Shown piece after piece: positions 34,080 through 45,689 of a DNA stretch of 64,000 nucleotides. Positions within the stretch are counted from its first letter, which is position 1, and each line of letters opens with the position of its first letter. Under the pieces are notes generated by a model. It ran no database searches, was not told the origin of the DNA, and worked only from the letters and a program-made list of their open reading frames with translations. Origin of the DNA: Bromus sterilis. Taxonomy: Eukaryota > Streptophyta > Magnoliopsida > Poales > Poaceae. The stretch covers positions 314,908,031 to 314,972,030 of the forward strand of contig OX465600.1 in assembly GCA_950022295.1 (NCBI GenBank), in the 5' to 3' direction. A program made the translations under genes and the position numbers.

Positions 34080-35618
34080 TATCACGCCGACAGAGCGGCC
34101 CCACGTGTCGTTTCGTTTCATCCGGCGCCCCAAGAGACCCCCAGGGCGCTGGGTTTGGCTTGGGATCGCCGGATCCACTTTTGGCCCAATCCGGCGCTAA
34201 ACAGACTCTTGGGGCGCGGCTGGGCAAATTTCGTCCGCCGGGAGCAGAAAAAGGCGTCTTGGAGCCTCTTGGGCCGCGGCTGGAGATGCTCCAAGGCGAT
34301 TTCGACGCTATTTTAGCGCCGCTTGGGGGCGCTTGGGCGGAGAAAACGGCTTGGGGGCCCGGCTACCCAGCCGCGGCCCCAAGATACCCCCCAAGTTCGG
34401 CCAAATTTCATCAAATATAGTCGAACTTCAGCGAAATTTATAAATGTTCGGTCTAAATTTATTACATAGGTAGGAAATAAAAAACTACTAGGTTGCCGCC
34501 TTCACTGCTCGCCTCCTCCTGCGGCACCGTCGACGCCGCTCGCCGCCGTCCCTTCACGGGTACTCGAGGCGCGGCTCGTTGCCGTCCTAGACGTGGTAGA
34601 GGACATTGAGGAGCGTGCGCTCCTCGGGACTCCACCACAGCATCCGTCCGAGGCGGTTGATCGGGCCCGACACCGGTTCCAGCCCTTCGGTGGAGGCGAG
34701 CGCCTGGTTGCGGCGCTCCTCGAAGTGCGCCATCCAGCGGGCGAAGTTGCCCGCCGCGTTCGCTGGGTCAGCGAGCTCGGCCTCCGTCATTGTGGCGCGG
34801 ATGGTGAGGACTTCCTGGTCGAACTGCGCGCCTTGAGGCAGCGGCGGCACCGGCACGCCGGCGGCACTGAGCAACCAGCCGAGCGGTGTCCGCATGTTCG
34901 GCGGGCAGGGATAGTTCCCCTGGGATAGGAGGATCGCCTCAGCGCGGGTGAGGGAGCGGAAGATGCCGTACATGTTGCGGTGATCGTGGTCCATGGCGAG
35001 CGGATTGCGGCGAGAGGGGAGGAAAGGAGGAGTAGAGTGCGCGGTGTCCTTCTACGGCAAGCCCGCTTTATATAGCAGCGGGGGCGCATGCGGCGGGGGA
35101 CACGCGGCGGACGCGCGTCGCCGATTGGACTACTCCACGGCGTTTGATTCCCACCGCAGCGGCGATTGGACTAGACTCCGACGCCGCATTGATTCCCTAC
35201 GGCGGCGTCAGGAGCGAGGAAGACGAGACAAGCAGCGACGCGGTCGACGGACCGTTGGGTATCTCGACGCGCCGCATTGATGTTCTCTGCGACGATTGGA
35301 CTCGTCGCCGGCGCCGCATTGATTCGCCGCGGCGGCGGTAGGTGCGGGGAAGCCGAGGCGAGAGGATGACGACGACGCGTGTTCACACGCTGACAGGTGG
35401 GTCGCGCGCCCGAAATCGCGCGCGCTTTCCTTTCGTTCGCGCGCTTTCCTTTCATCCGGCGACCCCCAGCGCGACGGGTTTTTCTTGGGATCGCCGGACT
35501 CAATTTCGGCCCAATCCGACGCTATTTGGGCTCTTGGGGCGCGGCTGGACGATTTTCCTTCACCCGGCGCTATTTTCGAAGTCTTGAGACCTTTGGGGCG
35601 CGGCTGGAGATGCTCTAA
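34080..35618. mobile_element. nested/tandem Harbinger-like ends with a TE-associated ORF
   Basis: Two diverged blocks in the same orientation (34080-34300 and 35400-35618) share CATCCGGCG, GGGATCGCCGGA, TTGGGGCGCGGCTGG and finish GGCTGGAGATGCTC. The second is followed by TAA, as expected for a PIF/Harbinger terminus (complement GAGCATCTCCAGCC) with a 3-bp target site. The left ends could not be fixed. GC-rich with CpG-rich inverted copies of CCGCGGCTGG near 34350-34380. Confidence 0.5.
34587..34994 (-). CDS. TE-associated hypothetical protein, 135 aa
   Basis: The frame starts MDHDHRNMYGIFRSLTRAEA and ends GRMLWWSPEERTLLNVLYHV. I know of no domain or assigned function. It shows normal composition over 135 codons and lies between the two Harbinger-like terminal blocks, and similar frames recur in wheat repeats from memory, so it is probably part of a non-autonomous DNA element. 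No signal peptide or membrane segment is visible. It may have an exon upstream. Confidence 0.4.
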   Translation of the reverse strand: MDHDHRNMYGIFRSLTRAEAILLSQGNYPCPPNMRTPLGWLLSAAGVPVPPLPQGAQFDQEVLTIRATMTEAELADPANAAGNFARWMAHFEERRNQALASTEGLEPVSGPINRLGRMLWWSPEERTLLNVLYHV

Positions 35619-35812
35619 GGCCTTGTACAATGCAAGGTGCTTAGGGAAGTGCTTAGTAAAATAAACCGACTTTTTTGTAGCACCAGTGCTTATTTCTATA
35701 GGAGAGGTGCCTAATTAAGCGTCTACCCTTTACATCTAAGCACCAGTGCTTAAAGAAAAACCTGATTTTTTCTGTAAGCACCACTTTTAAGCACCTTGCA
35801 TTGTATATGGTC
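35619..35812. mobile_element. Tourist-type MITE (PIF/Harbinger)
   Basis: A 194-bp element starting GGCCTTGTACAATGCAAGGT and ending in the near reverse complement (CACCTTGCATTGTATATGGTC), with internal GCACCAGTGCTTA repeats and a 3-bp TAA duplication (35616-35618 and 35813-35815). Its right end is 175 bp upstream of the PYROXD2-like start codon. Confidence 0.85.
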
Positions 35813-35987
35813 TAAACCCGCCTCCGTACCGGCGCCGGCGGGATCCCCCAACAAACAAACAAACAAACAAAGAGCCACACTCTGTCTCACTCACGCAATC
35901 ACACTGACCACCCGAAACGAACAGAAAAGATTCCCTCTTTCTCGAGCCCGGCCGGCGCGGCGGCTAAACCCAAACCCCCCGAGCCCG

Positions 35988-38900
35988 ATGTCGCCGGCGG
36001 CGACGCGCATCCTGCTCGCGGCCGCCCGGCGCCGCCTCTCCACGTCGGCCGAGCCCTCTCCCTGCCTGTCCCCCTCGCAGCTCCCGAGGGGCAAGCGGTG
36101 GGACGCGGTGGTGATCGGCGGCGGCCACAACGGGCTCGCCGCCGCCGCCTACCTCGCGCGCGCCGGCCGCTCCGTCGCCGTGCTCGAGCGCCGGGGCGTC
36201 CTCGGCGGAGCCGCCGTCTCCGAGTCCGGCCTCGTCCCCGGCTTCCGCTTCTCCCGCTGCAGCTACCTCCTCAGCCTCCTCCGCCCCGCCCTCATCCGGT
36301 ACGTACCGCATCCCCTCCCTCCCCCTTTCCGATCACAGCCTCCATTTCCATCGGATCCGCTTACAAACCAGTCCGGCCCCTGTTCCGTACCTGCATTCTG
36401 TAATCCTGTGAGGATTTATGTACTTACTGAACACCTGATGGTTGATGATTCAGGGAGCTGGAGCTGGAGAGGCACGGGCTGAAGCTCCTGCCGCGGAGCC
36501 CTTCGTCCTTCACGCCGTGCCTCGACGGCCGGTACCTGCTCCTCGGCCCCGACGCGGAGCTGAACCGCTCCGAGATCGGCAAGTTCTCCAACAAGGATGC
36601 AGAGGCCTACCCGAGGTGACACACAGACATACAGACAGATACATACACACTATAACAATTCACCGTGGTTTCTATCCCCTGCGCGTTTCACCGCAGCTTG
36701 GATTGATGTGCGAATGCAGGTACGAGGAGCAGCTGGAGAAGTTCTGCAAGCTCATGGACTTCGTCATAGACTCGCCTCCGCCGGAGCTGAGGCAGCTGTA
36801 CCACGCCTCCATGGTCGACAGGATGAAGGATAAGGTCGACAAGTCGGTGTTCTGGAGCAAGCTTCTCGGGATTGTCATGCAGCATGGGCAAAAGGACATG
36901 GTGTGAGTACTAATTAGGCCGGCGTTACCATCTTTGGCAATTTTGTTGTGTGAACCATTTACAAACAATGTGGTATGTAAAATTAAATCTTCTTTACACT
37001 GGCAGGAACTTCTTCGACCTTCTTCTCGCGCCAGCGTCGAAGATCTTGAACAACTGGTTTGAGGTTGAAAGCGTGCTTCCCTCTTTTCTTAAACACTTCC
37101 CTTCAGTCTTCACATTGATCAGAAACTGTTGCATTTGACCATATATACACATTATCTTCTTGTGTCCGATGAGAATAAGTTCTTGAGTTCATGTGCTGAC
37201 TGCTCTAGTACCACAGGGTGATGTATTGAAGGCGACCCTGGCGACTGATGCTGTGATAGGTACTATGGTAAGGGTGCATCGCTTAATCCACATTCTTGCG
37301 TGCCTACTGGATTAGTGTTTGACCATTGTGTCTCCCTTCTATAGGCTGGTGTGAACACTCCAGGATCAGGATATGTTCTCCTGCACCACATCATGGGGGA
37401 AACTGGTGGTCAACGTGGTGTTTGGGCGTATGCTTCTGACACTCAGATATCCATGTTATTCTGTTCCACCGTAAAATAATGTAGTTGGCAAAAAATACAT
37501 AGGATAATACATCCTTCATTGTTCTACACTTGGAAACCATGTGCAGACCTCTATGGCCCTAGCATCAGTTGAACTGAATAAATGATTGCTAGTCTTTATC
37601 TCTACTCTCTAGGCAAACATGTTTTCAGTTGCCTTAAGAGTCAGTTTTAAGGAGTGATGCACCACCGAAAATGTCATCACACTCTAGCCAGATTTGTTGG
37701 TGTTAGCACTTTTAGTTCTTTATTTAGTTGGTGCCTTAGTTCACTTTTTTTTATCTTATTCATAGAACCTTTTGTTTGATGAAACACACACACTTGCAGG
37801 TATGTCGAAGGTGGTATGGGCTCAGTCTCATCAGCTATAAGCAAAGCAGCGCTTGAAGCAGGCGTGCAGATTGTAACAAATGCTGAGGTGCCTTTCCTCT
37901 GTTGTGCAAGTCCTCTTTGTTCCATGACACTCATGTTTAGCAGAACAATTGATTAAAATAAAAGCAGAGCAGAAAAAAAAACTGGATTTCCCATAGAAGA
38001 AGTCATTAACTATGTAGTGGCATAATTATATTTCTTTTACCCGTTTTTCATTTGGAGTTTCCTGCCTCACTTGCCCCGGTGTCTTTGTCTAGGTTTCTCA
38101 AGTAATGGTTGATGAAACTACTGGAAAGGTACAAGGGGTAAGTAGTTCGACTAATCAAAAAGTGTACATCTACTGTGTAGTTTATTTATTTCCATCTCTT
38201 GAAGGATTGAGAATCTGTAGGTAGCTTTGGCTGATGGAACAGAGTTGCACTCATCAGTTGTGTTATCAAATGCCACGCCATATAAAACATTTGTGGTAAG
38301 AATCACTGTGAATGTGTAATGGTGTGAAGATTTGTTAGCTCTAGTTTTGCAGGCTTAATTAAAACGTACCCTCCAAATTGCATCTGGTTTCTTTTGCAGG
38401 ACCTTGTGCCCGCCAATACTCTTCCCGAGGAATTCCTCTGTTCTATCAAGACAGCAGATTATAGCTCTGTAAGTACTTAGTTACAAGCAAAAATAGAGGA
38501 ACTACATTGTTGGTGCGCATTCTTACAAATATATAATGATAACCTTGTTCATTTACTTGTATACTCCATTATCATCCTTGTGTACATTACCATAGACGCC
38601 AAAAGTTTTATCAAGTATTCCCTCCGTTCCAAAATAACTGTCTTGACCTTAGTACAAATTTGTACTAAAGCTAGTACAAAGTTGAGACAGTTATTTTGGA
38701 ACGGAGGGAGTAACAAATAGTGATTTTGGAAAAAAAGATTATTCATAGCAATGCTGAAATAGCATCTAACAAGTTCTTACGTATAAGGCTATTGACTTTC
38801 AATAACTGACCTGTAATATTTATTGCCAACTATGCTCTCTGGAGAACAGGCAACAACGAAGATAAATGTTGCTGTTGATACACTGCCACAGTTTCGCTGT

Positions 38901-40655
38901 TGCAAAAACATCAACCCTGAAGGTGGCCCGGAGCACATGGGCACCATACACATTGGATCTGAAAGGTACTTAAGTTATCTGTGAGACACTGTTTGTTATC
39001 TTGGTCCTGTTCATGTATAGTAGGGCAAGGAAAATGATCTTTTAATTCAACAGTGTCACTCTTCAATAGCAAATTCTGCAGTTTACATTAGTGTTCCTTG
39101 CTTGTTATGTCAACCTGATACACCGATTAGTTAACTTACATCCATGTATTGAAGTAGTTATGTTTTTGCAAATACCTTAGGATAATAAAGAGCATAGTCT
39201 GTCCATGCTTAGTTATGAGATGTCCAAGTTGTAGACTGGCTTTTTCATTCTTTGAAGGAAAAAGCTAGATGATCTGGCCACTCAATTTTTTTTGTGTGAG
39301 ACGACTTTTGTATAGTTCAGCAACCACCTTTTCAGATTTAAGCCTTGTTACATTTCAATATGGATTTTTTTACCTGCTCTTCAGCATGGAGGAAATCGAT
39401 ATAGCATACAAGGAAGCTGCAGGTGGCTTCTCATCCACAAGGCCTATTATAGAAATGACAATTCCTTCAGTCCTAGATAAGACCATCTCTCCACCAGGTA
39501 TGCCATTTTCTTTTGCTTCCCCATAATTGCATCTGAGTAAATCTATTATTCTGGCAACATTTAATTTCACTATCCCAATGAAGCAAGAAATGTACACAGA
39601 ACCTGTTCTATGTACACTAAATTTGCATTTTAGAGTTAATGTGCTCAAGTTTATTTTGGATATTTATAATGTTGTGATCTCCCATATTGTGTATATACTT
39701 CACATGGACTTATGGACTGACTCAAATTCCATCTTTCACTTTATCCTTCGGATAGGTCAGCATGTTATTAATCTTTTTGTTCAGTACACACCCTACAAGT
39801 TGTCAGAAGGCAGTTGGCAGGATTCGGCTGTTAGAGTAAGTTGATCCTTCTTACATTTTGATCTCATGATGAACTGTATGTTTATCTTTGCGTTTCACCA
39901 CAGCCCACACTTCTTGCTGTGTATATTGCCCCACATGTATTTTTTTACCCAAACCCAAGCTGAATAAATGATGACATTGATTCCCTTGCCCTTGGGAATT
40001 GTGATCCATCACTGTGTGGAGATAACTATTTTTCTGAATTAAGGTTCACCTACTGACCATTAACCATTTTGATCGACACCAATTTTCAGAAATCATTTGC
40101 TGAGAGATGTTTTTCCTTGATCGATGAGTATGCACCACACTTTAGTTCATCAGTGATAGGCTATGACATGCTGACTCCACCTGATCTTGAAAGGGAGTTT
40201 GGCCTAACAGGTAATATCAAAGTACTCTGTATACATTGTCTTTTGTAAGCCACACACGTGCAGAACGGATACCATTGTGTATTGTTCCTTCTTTTTTACC
40301 AGTTGAAAAGCATAGCTAAGCAGAGACAATTCACATGTCTCAGGTGGAAATATCTTTCACGGTGCGATGGGCTTGGATTCTCTCTTCCTGATGAGGCCTG
40401 CCAAGGGATGGTATGTTCGAGTCACATGCATATTATGCTGTGCTCTGCCCCCTTCTACATCCCAACCTTTGACCCTTCAAGGTCCAGAAGTCATGGCTAA
40501 TCTGTTTCCACTTTGCATCATACAGGTCAGATTACAGAACCCCTGTGAAGGGGCTGTACCTCTGCGGCAGCGGTGCGCACCCGGGTGGTGGGGTGATGGG
40601 TGCCCCTGGCCGCAATGCTGCTGCCGTGGTTTTGGATGATCTCAAGTCAAGATAG
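35988..40655 (+). CDS. PYROXD2: PYROXD2 / carotenoid-isomerase-like FAD oxidoreductase, 583 aa
   Basis: Sixteen exons join in frame with GT..AG borders: 35988-36298, 36454-36615, 36720-36902, 37006-37063, 37217-37267, 37345-37427, 37800-37887, 38093-38137, 38221-38295, 38400-38468, 38850-38965, 39385-39497, 39756-39835, 40090-40210, 40344-40410 and 40526-40655. The product is close to human PYROXD2 in length (581 aa). An Arg/Ala-rich N-terminus (MSPAATRILLAAARRRLSTS) suggests mitochondrial targeting. The FAD-binding Rossmann motif is VVIGGGHNGLAAAAYLARAG (41-60) with GVLGGAA at 70-76, and the C-terminal FAD motif is GLYLCGSGAHPGGGVMGAPG. The family resembles phytoene desaturases and carotenoid isomerases, but the substrate is unknown. 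Introns carry a Stowaway MITE. No stop or shift was found. The downstream flank is partly triplicated. Confidence 0.93.
38618..38710. mobile_element. Stowaway MITE in PYROXD2 intron 10
   Basis: A 93-bp hairpin element: TTCCCTCCGTTCCAAAATAA at the left, the complement TTATTTTGGAACGGAGGGAG at the right, TA duplication at 38616-38617 and 38711-38712. It lies within intron 10 (38469-38849), clear of both splice sites. Confidence 0.95.
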
Positions 40656-41660
40656 ATGTAATTCATGGGAAATGGAAAATGTCAGCTGACACTAGTGTAG
40701 CATTTTGAAGCACAACTGCGAAAACAGTAAAAGTACATGTGATGTTGTAATTTCTTGTATCGGAATGCGAACCCTGTCGTTAAGCCATCAGGTAGACACA
40801 TTTGTCATGCATACTTGCATGATAAAAATGACGAGACATGAGAAACATTTTCTGGATGAATTGCCTGTACAACTATTCTCTTTTTGGGTTTTATTATTGG
40901 AGGGCTAAAAGGGATTATTCTCATTTATGTGCTTACATCTATTTTCTTATTGGCGGGCTGAATGAATAAAAATGATCTATTCCTGAACCTTCAGTTTGAT
41001 CAGTTATGAAGAGGAGTGAAGTCCCATACATGCTAGGATTAATGACTGCATAGCTTGTCTACAGACTTGAGCTGCCATCTAGGTAGAACCATCACTACTT
41101 CTCATCTTTTGCTTTCCTCTACGTCGGTGACCTTGGTAGAGTAAGAGGACTTCCAACATCACTACTTTCTCATCTTTTTCTTTCCTCTACCTAGGTAACC
41201 CTGATAGAGTAAGAGGACTTCCAACATCAGTACTTGCTCATCTTTTGCTTTCCTCCAATATCCCAGGCTGTTTGGTATAATGATTTCACATTTGTGAACC
41301 ACAAGTGCTGAATAAGGTCTGAATGCGGGCATTTATATAATGGACATCCATGAACTTCTCACCCTTCATGCAATTAACATTAAATAACTCATTTGATGAA
41401 GTTTAGTTTTTCACGATTTTCTTCTTCTTTTCCCACAAGAGGAAACAAAACATGGAAATAGATTGATCACATGATTTTGAGGCCCATACTGAATGATAAA
41501 AGAGAGACCATAGAACGCTTCTTGAATGACTTGATCAAGACATTTATCACATGCATAGGTAACAGAAACTAAATGTAGTCCTATATATATCTACCTGCCT
41601 TGGGAATTAGGAGTCAAAGGTCGAATGGTGTATTGTTAGTATGTTTTCTTCTGTTGTAGT
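40656..41660 (+). repeat. downstream-flank repeat, copy A (PYROXD2 3' region)
   Basis: The 3' UTR and flank of PYROXD2 share long diverged matches with 45690-46690 (for example GTTAAGCCATC, TTGTCATGCATACTT, GATAAAAATGACGAGACATG) and with 44740-45260 (GCTCATCTTTTG...CTTCTCACCCTT). The true transcript end is probably inside this copy. It also contains a ~68-bp minisatellite at 41086-41260. Confidence 0.8.
41086..41260. repeat. ~68-bp minisatellite, three units
   Basis: CATCACTACT...CTCATCTTTTGCTTTCCTC recurs at about 41089, 41157 and 41226, with GTAGAGTAAGAGGACTTCCA between the units. It expands the part of the flank repeat that is single in the other two copies. Confidence 0.75.
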
Positions 41661-41929
41661 GCCCACTCTCCGGGATACTTTGAAATGAAATATTGGAGGA
41701 AAGCCATATATCGTGGCATTTCCAATGGACATGCTCAAATTATCAATTTTTGGCACCCCGCTACAGAAAAGAGCCAGCTCCATGCTTTTGCTGAGAAATA
41801 GAGTACGTCAGTATTAAGAAATTAAGTGCAGATACAATTTCCTTTGAAGTATAGATTCACTCGCCGAACGACAGTGGTAGCCAACAAGCCGCGTGGCACT
41901 CGTCGGCGTTGATGGCGAGAAGTGTGGAT

Positions 41930-42062
41930 GCAAGGTGTGCTAGCTCGGGCAGAAAACATTGGAATAAGGAGAAGCTGGAAAGATATGTTTGTGCAATATC
42001 TTAACGAAGTAACGAACCCTCAGTTTTGGAAGAATGGATCTAGGAGCAGCAGGTGTCTAATA
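41930..42062 (+). repeat. repeat shared with 58316-58440 (Copia LTR-associated)
   Basis: The stretch from GCTAGCTCGGGCAGAAAACA to GATCTAGGAGCAGCAG matches the reverse complement of 58316-58440 over about 120 bp, with a small insertion (GAAGTAAC) and a deletion. It is a dispersed repeat, possibly a piece of the same Copia-like LTR. Confidence 0.6.
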
Positions 42063-42401
42063 GTTTAAGATGTTATATTACATTTGTTTCAAACTTTTGA
42101 GTGTGTTTCAGCTAGCTTACTAGCACAATACTATGATCAACAAAAGTTCAGGTGTGTGCCTGGGGGATTCTTAATTTTGCAATCTCTTTTTAAGGCATCT
42201 TCAAAGCCAACCTCTAAAACGGGCACCACATCCGTTCGTAGATCGAGAAGGACCGATCCACGGACACCATAGCCGCAAAAGTCTGCCATCAGCTTAATCA
42301 AAATTGTTATATTCGCACTTTTTTACAAACTAGATGGAATTTATTTAAATTTGAATATAATTTATGTAATTTGGATGATATTTCATCCGTTCATCTACTA
42401 A

Positions 42402-43900
42402 CCCCCCCCCCCCCCCCCCCGCGCAGAAGGTGACCTGGTATGCATGGCCGGGCTGCCCCGCAGCACCTCCATCGCCGTCTGTGCTGTCGTCGTCATCCTT
42501 CCAGCAACGGAAGGGCGCGTGGTCGCGACAACCCTGCCCGACTATCCCTTGCCGCTCGCGGCGGAGCTGCTCTTACTCCTCCGCCACGTGAAGGGAGACC
42601 TCGGCAACGGACGACCGTGGCATGGGAGGAGCAACGATCCGACCCTTTCCCTTGCCCTTGGTGTTACCGAACGTGGCAACGTTGCTGAGGGACCACACCT
42701 CGCCCATTTTCCGCCATTCATGCAGTCGACTAAGGCGCCACTTGTCTGTTCTAAAGAGACCGTAGGGGCCAAGGTCATCCCAATAAGGCTAGACCCAGCT
42801 CCTTAGGAGATCCATTATCCATGACACCGACAAGGAGTTCACGATGCAGATGGACTACGTGATCCAACGCTCGCTCCTCTATGACAGCAGCTCGGCACCA
42901 CCATATCCTCTCCGTCACTCCGTCAAGGAGGAGCGTCCCTCGCCGCCGCATCTCGTGCCCATCCAAAAGGAGCACGTCATGTCGCTGCCTCTCCGTCGGG
43001 TGAAGACGAAGCGTGGCTCACCGCCCCCGATCAACCGCAACCGTGGCGTCCAGATCGGACATCGCGTCAAGGCCGAGCCGACATCGCCACCGAATAGTGC
43101 ATACACAATGTTCAATCGCGTGGCCTCGCCGCCATGGCGTCAGAATTGGCACAACAAGATCATCAAGGAGGACTTTCTACTGCCAATCACGAAGGCGCGT
43201 GACCACCTCCTATATTATCTTGGCTGCGACAGCTCTTCACTGTGGGCCCTCACCTCGGCAAAGGAGAGGGCGGCCAGGGAGGAGATGCGAAAGGAGCACC
43301 ACAACAAGGCGCGCCGCTCAGGATTCGCCAAGTCCAACGAGGTGTCCGCTTGGGTCCTCGCCGGTGAAAACCTCGCAGAGGCCTGGGCCCACGATCATTT
43401 GGTCACCACGACTAAGACGGCCAAGCGGCGCCTCCGCCGACTAGACGAACGATTCGACAAGATGGGCGTGGAGTGGTCCCTCAACGACGTTGCCGCATCC
43501 AACAGCACCAAGGGCAAGGGCAAGGATCGGGCCGTTGCTCACCCAAGCCATGGCCGTTCGTTGCCGAGGCCTCCCTTCGCGTGGCGGAGGAGTACGAGCG
43601 GCATCGGATGGCTTGGCAGGGTAGGGACAGCGTGCTGTCAGTGGTGTTGGAGGGGAGAGGCAGTGGGTGATGTACTATAGCGCCATGTAGCCGAGGCAAT
43701 CGAGATGGGATCTCGGGACGGGGAGCCGATCCCGGATGAACGGGAGAGGGGGAGGCAGACAAAAAAAGAGAAAAATGGTGGTAAGGAAACACTATTATTC
43801 TAGGCTGGTGGGTGGTGTATGGATATGGTAGATGAAACTGTTGGTAAAACGCTTAAAAAGGACCGCATAATCCCTTAGGCTTTTTTTTTTAGATATATAT
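42402..43900 (+). mobile_element. unclassified TE-like segment with poly-C tract and ORF
   Basis: It begins at a run of about 19 C (42402-42420), is GC-rich, and carries frames at 42444-42806 and 42844-43680. Left of it, 42190-42290 (GGCATCTTCAAAGCCAACC) looks like a Harbinger/Mutator-type terminal sequence. No second terminus was found. Confidence 0.35.
42844..43680 (+). CDS. hypothetical TE-associated protein, 278 codons
   Basis: MQMDYVIQRSLLYDSSSAPP begins a frame rich in Lys, Arg, Pro and Ser. It repeats VKEERPSPP, VKTKRGSPP and VKAEPTSPP (residues about 22-85), a spaced [V/K]-x-E/K-x-x-PP motif. A middle part (100-230) is charged and helix-like (KERAAREEMRKEHHNKARRS, RRLRRLDERFDKMGVEWSLN). 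The last 40 residues are Trp/Cys-rich and probably a shifted frame. I recognise no domain. GC content and poly-C flank point to a mobile or captured origin; expression is unknown. Confidence 0.35.
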   Translation: MQMDYVIQRSLLYDSSSAPPYPLRHSVKEERPSPPHLVPIQKEHVMSLPLRRVKTKRGSPPPINRNRGVQIGHRVKAEPTSPPNSAYTMFNRVASPPWRQNWHNKIIKEDFLLPITKARDHLLYYLGCDSSSLWALTSAKERAAREEMRKEHHNKARRSGFAKSNEVSAWVLAGENLAEAWAHDHLVTTTKTAKRRLRRLDERFDKMGVEWSLNDVAASNSTKGKGKDRAVAHPSHGRSLPRPPFAWRRSTSGIGWLGRVGTACCQWCWRGEAVGDVL

Positions 43901-43914
43901 AGTAGAGACTACGC

Positions 43915-44085
43915 TGTTCGCAGGCTCCACCATAGACCACTTTGTGAAATTGTCAATGGCCATGAAGAAGTACATATAACCACCAACAGAGCGCGGGAAG
44001 CGTTCGACAATATCGATCCCCAAGACTTGGTTGATGATCTTATCGTGGAACTAGCAGGCGTTGCAGGTATTGACCAGATATTGTA
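43915..44085 (-). pseudogene. Gypsy integrase/RNase H region fragment
   Basis: Minus-strand translation gives VVERF..RSVGGYMYFFMAI and DNFTKWSMVEP, which matches the conserved start of the Gypsy (Ty3) integrase core (family form GPFPRAVGGYKYLFVAIDKF). Only about 55 codons remain, with replaced residues, and no LTRs or other pol parts are nearby. Confidence 0.65.
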
Positions 44086-44094
44086 CTACACCGT

Positions 44095-44735
44095 AACACC
44101 ATGATGAATGAATGTTAGATGTTGTACTCTCCCTGTTTTTTTGGACCGTTGGAACCGGCTGTGGGATAATTAATTTCTGGCGCTAGAATTCTATGGTTGT
44201 GTTTTTTGTGCTCTTCTTCCTTTTTGCCCCCACTAATGCCACAGGAGCAGCAGCACATGGACATCCCGGGTGTATATCTCCGAATCCTTCCTATGTTTTG
44301 GACACCAGGTCATCAACAACTCGTTATCTATTGTCAGTAATCATCATTTGCTTCATTTAAAATATGTTATCGCCTGTTTTCAAATATGTTTCTCTGTTTA
44401 TTAAATGTTTCTTGAGGTATAAAACTGATTTTCCTTTATCTGGTCATATACTAAGCAACAATGCTGCTCCAGTCTATGTCTAATTCACTTCTCCATGTTG
44501 GCAGCAAAGCAAGATTTACAGATCAGGCTCAAGGAGTTTTGAGAGGGTGAAATGTAAGATCAACTACTTATCTAGTTATTTGGACTTCTGGGGAATTGTG
44601 TTGAAATGGACCCTATCGAGCATCGACTGTTTTGTTCCACTGCAACAGCCTATACTAAATGTTGTGGATCTCTGTACAAGTTCTCTCGTATTTGGAGTGC
44701 ACGGATCGTAGCTAAACGTGGGGTGTTGATTCCAT
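44095..44735. other. intergenic, nothing recognised
   Basis: Mixed-composition spacer between the Gypsy fragment and flank-repeat copy B, with no open frame above 60 codons and no terminal repeat found. Confidence 0.4.
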
Positions 44736-44739
44736 CGTC

Positions 44740-45660
44740 GCTTAGCACCGTTGAGTATTTTCAGGCATTCTATCTCTAGATTGGCATTCCTTCCCTGTTA
44801 GCCTGGACAGAGTAAGGTTAATTAGGTCATGAGATCTGCTGCCACCAATTCTTGCTCATCTTTTGGTTTCTTCCAATATTTCAGACCATTCGGTAGATAA
44901 ATTTCATATATGCGAATCACAAGTCTTCAACAAGGTCTGGAATGGGAATATTTATACAACGGACATCCATGAACTTATCACCCTTTCTTCATGCAATTAA
45001 TATTGAAATGCTCATTTCATGAATTTTTCATTGATTTTTTCTTCTGTTTTTGCAAGAGGAAACAAGACATGAAAATAGGATGGTACTCTCATTATGGAAG
45101 AGACGATGACACGGCTCTTGAATGATTTGCTCAACACTGATCACACTACCTTGGAAATTAGGATATAGGTTTAAATATGTTCTGTTCTATTTTCACTTCA
45201 GTATATGCAATGCTCTGAAATATTGGACAAAAACAAGAAACCATGTTAACCATTTCCTTATAGGTACACACCAAGATACTCGTAATTGTACCAGAGACAT
45301 TTCTCAGTTAGAAGACACATATTGGATTTTTATAATCACTTAATTATTGACCAAGAATTCATAAAGCAAAATGTAGAGGAGTACGTAGGCACTGGTGTAC
45401 ACTTCAGAGATTGGACTAGTTACAAGTTACACTTGAGAGATTTCTCAAGCATAATAATTTTAATGCAACCGGAACATTTCATTCAAACTCACAACAATGG
45501 CTTGTCTGCAACATATTGAAACAAAGCACATGACTTAGGAAGATTAACGGTAATAAAGAACGAGTGACCAGCCAAACACTTTCTTGCAAGGTTTCGACCA
45601 TAACATCTCATCTCAGTATATATTATAGTACAAACTTACAGAGGCTATAATGCAGTTTAT
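44740..45660 (+). repeat. downstream-flank repeat, copy B
   Basis: It matches copy A (GATTTCACATTTGTGAACCA vs the ATATATGCGAATCACAAG form; CATGAACTTATCACCC) and continues beyond A with TAAAGAACGAGTGACCAGCC at about 45553, which recurs in copy C at about 46955. No ORF with meaning is present. Confidence 0.75.
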
Positions 45661-45689
45661 ATATGCACGCAAAGGTTGATCACTGCTAC

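Noticed and set aside
33514..34420. 212- and 228-codon plus-strand frames
   Set aside because: Shadows over the GC-rich Harbinger ORF1 relic, with Arg/Gly low complexity.
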